Positions 61,853 through 64,000 of a stretch of 64,000 nucleotides of DNA are shown piece after piece; the first letter of the stretch is position 1; every line of letters begins with the position of its first letter. The stretch covers positions 11,681 to 75,680 of the forward strand of contig DJVR01000007.1 of the NCBI GenBank assembly GCA_002441285.1. The letters run 5' to 3'. Under the pieces are notes generated by a model. The model did not search any database, was not told the origin of the DNA, and saw only the letters and a list, made by a program, of their open reading frames with translations. The position numbers were made by a program, and so were the translations under genes. The DNA comes from Candidatus Atribacteria bacterium UBA6251. GTDB taxonomy: Bacteria > Atribacterota > Phoenicimicrobiia > Phoenicimicrobiales > Phoenicimicrobiaceae.

Positions 61853-63562
61853 ATGTTTTGGAAATGCTTAGTGAATAATATTTCATTTTTGATTGTATTA
61901 AGCTATCTATATAGTCTAATTTATCAGAAATTTAAAAATGTAAATGAAATAAAATATGCTTTATCTTCAGGAATGCTCTTTGGCTTAATAGCTTTAGCTG
62001 CGATGTTAACCCCTATGCATTATCTACCTGGCATTATTTTCGATGGTCGTTCTATCATTATTAGTTTAGGTGCATTTTTTGGTGGTCCACTTGCAGCTGT
62101 AGTTATAATAATAATCACCGCTACTTACCGATATTTTCTCGGAGGAAGTGGAGCCATCGTTGGCTGTATGGTAATAATTTCTTCAGCTGTAATTGGAATT
62201 ATATATCGATATTTTCTAACCCCGGAAAAAGCGAGAAAAATTATTTGTTTGTATTTACTTGGTTTAACTGTTCATATTTGTATGCTGTTATTAATGTTGG
62301 CACTTCCAGAGAGAGCAGGAATTAAAGTAATATATGATCTAGGGATTCAAATCCTCTTATTTTATCCTCTGGCTACAGTTATAGTTGCAAAGATGTTAAT
62401 AGATAGAAAAGATTTTATTGATTCTTTAGAAAAACTTACAGAAAGTGAGGAGAGATACAGATTACTTATAAAGAATCAAATAGATTTACTGGTTAAGATG
62501 GATACCCAGGGAAGATTTTTATTTGTTGACCCTTCCTATGCTGAAACTTTTGGTAAAAAAGAAGAAGAGTTATTAGGTAAAGAATTTATGCCTTTAGTGC
62601 ACCCTGAGGATATAGAATTAGCTAAAAAATCTCGCGAAGAGCTTTATAAACCACCATATACTTGCTATTATGAACAAAGGACAAAAACAGTTTCTGGCTG
62701 GCGTTGGCTTGCCTGGAAAGATAAGGCAATTCTAGATAATGAAGGTAAGGTCTCGGAGATTGTTGGTATAGGGAGAGATATTACCGAGCAGAAAAAAATA
62801 GAAGAAGAGTTAAGAAAATTAAAAGATGATCTCGAAATAAAGGTAGCTCAAAGAACTGCTCAATTAGAAGCGAAAAATCGAGATTTAGAAGCCTTTACTC
62901 ATTTAGTTTCTCATGATTTACGTGCACCACTTAGAATTATTAATGGTTTTGTCAATATTCTTCTCGAGGACTATACCAGTAAGCTGGATGAGGAAGGGAA
63001 ACGGATTGGTAGGATTATAAAAGAAAATACCATTAATATGGGAAACCTGATTAACAGTTTGCTTGATCTGTCAAGGGTGACCAGGAAGGGACTCGATAAA
63101 TCTTGGATTGATATGAAGGGTTTATTTAGAACGATATATTTTGAAGTTACTGATCAATTCCAGAGAAATAAAATCAAATTTGTAGTAAATGAGCTTAAAG
63201 ATTGTTTTGCTGATCCTACTTTAATGAGACAGGTTATTACTAATCTTTTATCGAATGCAGTTAAATTTACTTCTCAGACAGAAGTACCTATAATTGAAGT
63301 AAAATGTCATCAGAAGAATCAAAAACTTATTTATGAAATTAAAGATAATGGAGTGGGTTTTGATATGAAATATAAGGATAAATTATTTAATGCTTTTCAA
63401 AGACTGCATAATATTAAAGAATTTAGTGGCACAGGAATTGGATTGGCTATTGTTCAGAGAATTATTAACGCCCATGGTGGTGAGGTAGGAGCAGAAGGAG
63501 AAGTGGGTAAAGGAGCGATGTTCTGGTTTTCTTTGCCCTTAAATCCCTCTGATGAGAAATAA
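61853..63562 (+). CDS. Sensor histidine kinase with 5TM-LYT-like, PAS, HisKA and HATPase domains
   Basis: A 569-residue membrane kinase. Residues about 5-185 carry six or so hydrophobic segments with MLTPMHYLPGIIFDGRSI and GGPLAAVVIIIITATYRY, as in the 5TMR-LYT sensor domain. A PAS domain with PAC follows (about 200-315; RYRLLIKNQIDLLVKMDTQG, VGIGRDITEQK). A coiled coil (315-345) leads to the HisKA helix with H354 in LVSHDLRAPL. The HATPase domain has the N-box NLLSNAVKF and G boxes DNGVGFD and GTGIGLAI. The signal sensed is unknown. A response regulator gene follows 38 bases later, the obvious partner. Confidence 0.88.
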   Translation: MFWKCLVNNISFLIVLSYLYSLIYQKFKNVNEIKYALSSGMLFGLIALAAMLTPMHYLPGIIFDGRSIIISLGAFFGGPLAAVVIIIITATYRYFLGGSGAIVGCMVIISSAVIGIIYRYFLTPEKARKIICLYLLGLTVHICMLLLMLALPERAGIKVIYDLGIQILLFYPLATVIVAKMLIDRKDFIDSLEKLTESEERYRLLIKNQIDLLVKMDTQGRFLFVDPSYAETFGKKEEELLGKEFMPLVHPEDIELAKKSREELYKPPYTCYYEQRTKTVSGWRWLAWKDKAILDNEGKVSEIVGIGRDITEQKKIEEELRKLKDDLEIKVAQRTAQLEAKNRDLEAFTHLVSHDLRAPLRIINGFVNILLEDYTSKLDEEGKRIGRIIKENTINMGNLINSLLDLSRVTRKGLDKSWIDMKGLFRTIYFEVTDQFQRNKIKFVVNELKDCFADPTLMRQVITNLLSNAVKFTSQTEVPIIEVKCHQKNQKLIYEIKDNGVGFDMKYKDKLFNAFQRLHNIKEFSGTGIGLAIVQRIINAHGGEVGAEGEVGKGAMFWFSLPLNPSDEK

Positions 63563-63600
63563 TTTGAAAAATTTTATATAAGCAAGGAGGTTAAGTATCT

Positions 63601-64000
63601 ATGCAAAAGACTATGAAAAATGTTATCCTATTAGTAGAAGACAATCCTGATGATGCTGAATTGATTATTCGATCACTCAAAAAAAGTGGTCTGGTAAATG
63701 AAATATTTTTAGCTGAGGATGGGGAAGAGGCATTAGAGTTTGTTTTTGGTCAGGGTAGATATGCACAAAAATCCTATGTAGAGCAGATAAAATTGATTTT
63801 GCTGGACTTGAAACTTCCTAAACTTAATGGACTGGAAGTACTTGAGAAAATAAAAACAAACCCTTCTACTGTAAAGCTGCCTGTAGTAGCGTTAACCTCT
63901 TCTGATGAAGATCCGGATATCAATAAGGCTTATGAATTGGGAGTAAATAGCTATATAGTTAAGCCGGTCGATTTTAATGATTTTGTAAATACTGTTCATC
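63601..64000 (+). CDS. CheY/Rcp1-like response regulator, cut by the window end
   Basis: ATG at 63601 with AAGGAGG ten bases upstream. The visible 133 residues show the receiver fold: LVEDNPDDAELI with the acidic pair, LILLDLKLPKLNG with the phospho-acceptor Asp, ALTSSDE with the conserved Thr/Ser, and VKPVDFNDF with the conserved Lys. The long loop before the phospho-acceptor strand resembles phytochrome-associated Rcp1-type regulators, which usually consist of a receiver alone. It probably receives phosphate from the kinase encoded just upstream. The 3' end is outside the window. Confidence 0.85.
   Translation, partial: MQKTMKNVILLVEDNPDDAELIIRSLKKSGLVNEIFLAEDGEEALEFVFGQGRYAQKSYVEQIKLILLDLKLPKLNGLEVLEKIKTNPSTVKLPVVALTSSDEDPDINKAYELGVNSYIVKPVDFNDFVNTVH

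Noticed and set aside
1..64000. CRISPR arrays, tRNA or rRNA genes
   Set aside because: None was seen on reading; tandem features found were protein-domain repeats or AT-rich spacers.

Overview
The window is AT-rich DNA from a bacterium, judging by eye about one third G+C, with dense genes, strong GGAGG ribosome sites and sigma-70-like promoters. TamB (57448-61833) implies an outer membrane. The 2-hydroxyacyl-CoA dehydratase/activase set, the threonine-to-glycine pathway and the adenosine-specific kinase suit an anaerobe, probably fermentative. The overall style recalls uncultured anaerobic diderm lineages such as Atribacterota, but no rRNA is present, so this is only an impression.

Layout. 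122-3111 (minus): threonine catabolism (GntR regulator, SDR threonine dehydrogenase, Kbl), with a clear promoter/operator in front of the regulator. 3403-10946 (plus): TM0106-type nuclease, Ldh-family dehydrogenase, zinc phospholipase C-like exoprotein, DUF6391 membrane protein, PC4-like protein, flavin reductase, secreted 5'-nucleotidase with LysM. 11069-15840 (plus): complete LivJHMGF branched-chain amino acid ABC transporter. 15904-21305 (minus): polysaccharide deacetylase, HAD phosphatase, DUF763, DUF72, MFS exporter. 21487-29840 (plus): adenosine-specific kinase, PspC protein, a dehydratase-like operon of two HgdB-like subunits, an activase and a divergent QueG-like iron-sulfur protein, a NatAB-like ABC exporter, and PIMT. 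29993-39997 (plus): a run of secreted proteins, including a 1565-residue putative metalloprotease with a propeller, and a tiny YHS-type zinc protein ending at a strong terminator. 40183-48204 (minus): four-gene operon of patatin, spermidine-synthase-like membrane protein, MEMO-CapA fusion and DUF3160 protein. 48590-49061: a decayed MGMT-family gene.

49269-52429 is the most striking locus. A three-gene ABC transporter of the TrpX/ABC_sub_bind class is preceded by a 29-codon leader peptide with eight consecutive tyrosine codons and a complete attenuator: Tyr-codon strand, antiterminator strand, terminator with six U's, and a second terminator whose left arm can pair with the strand freed by antitermination. 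The sequence thus predicts ribosome-mediated tyrosine attenuation of a tyrosine (aromatic amino acid) importer.

52613-56499 is a scrapyard of mobile DNA that looks more GC-rich than its surroundings: a truncated transporter, a decayed IS3 element with both terminal inverted repeats, a response-regulator fragment, a REP-like hairpin, and a dead diversity-generating retroelement (DGR). The DGR has a lipoprotein target ending in a DUF1566/C-type-lectin-like domain whose variable segment is almost pure Asn (AAC) codons, i.e. template-like, followed by a reverse transcriptase that has lost its first catalytic Asp motif and its C-terminus. 56706-64000 (plus) returns to ordinary genes: FMN-binding split-barrel protein, TamB, a 5TM/PAS histidine kinase and its response regulator, cut by the window end. 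No tRNA, rRNA or CRISPR array was seen.
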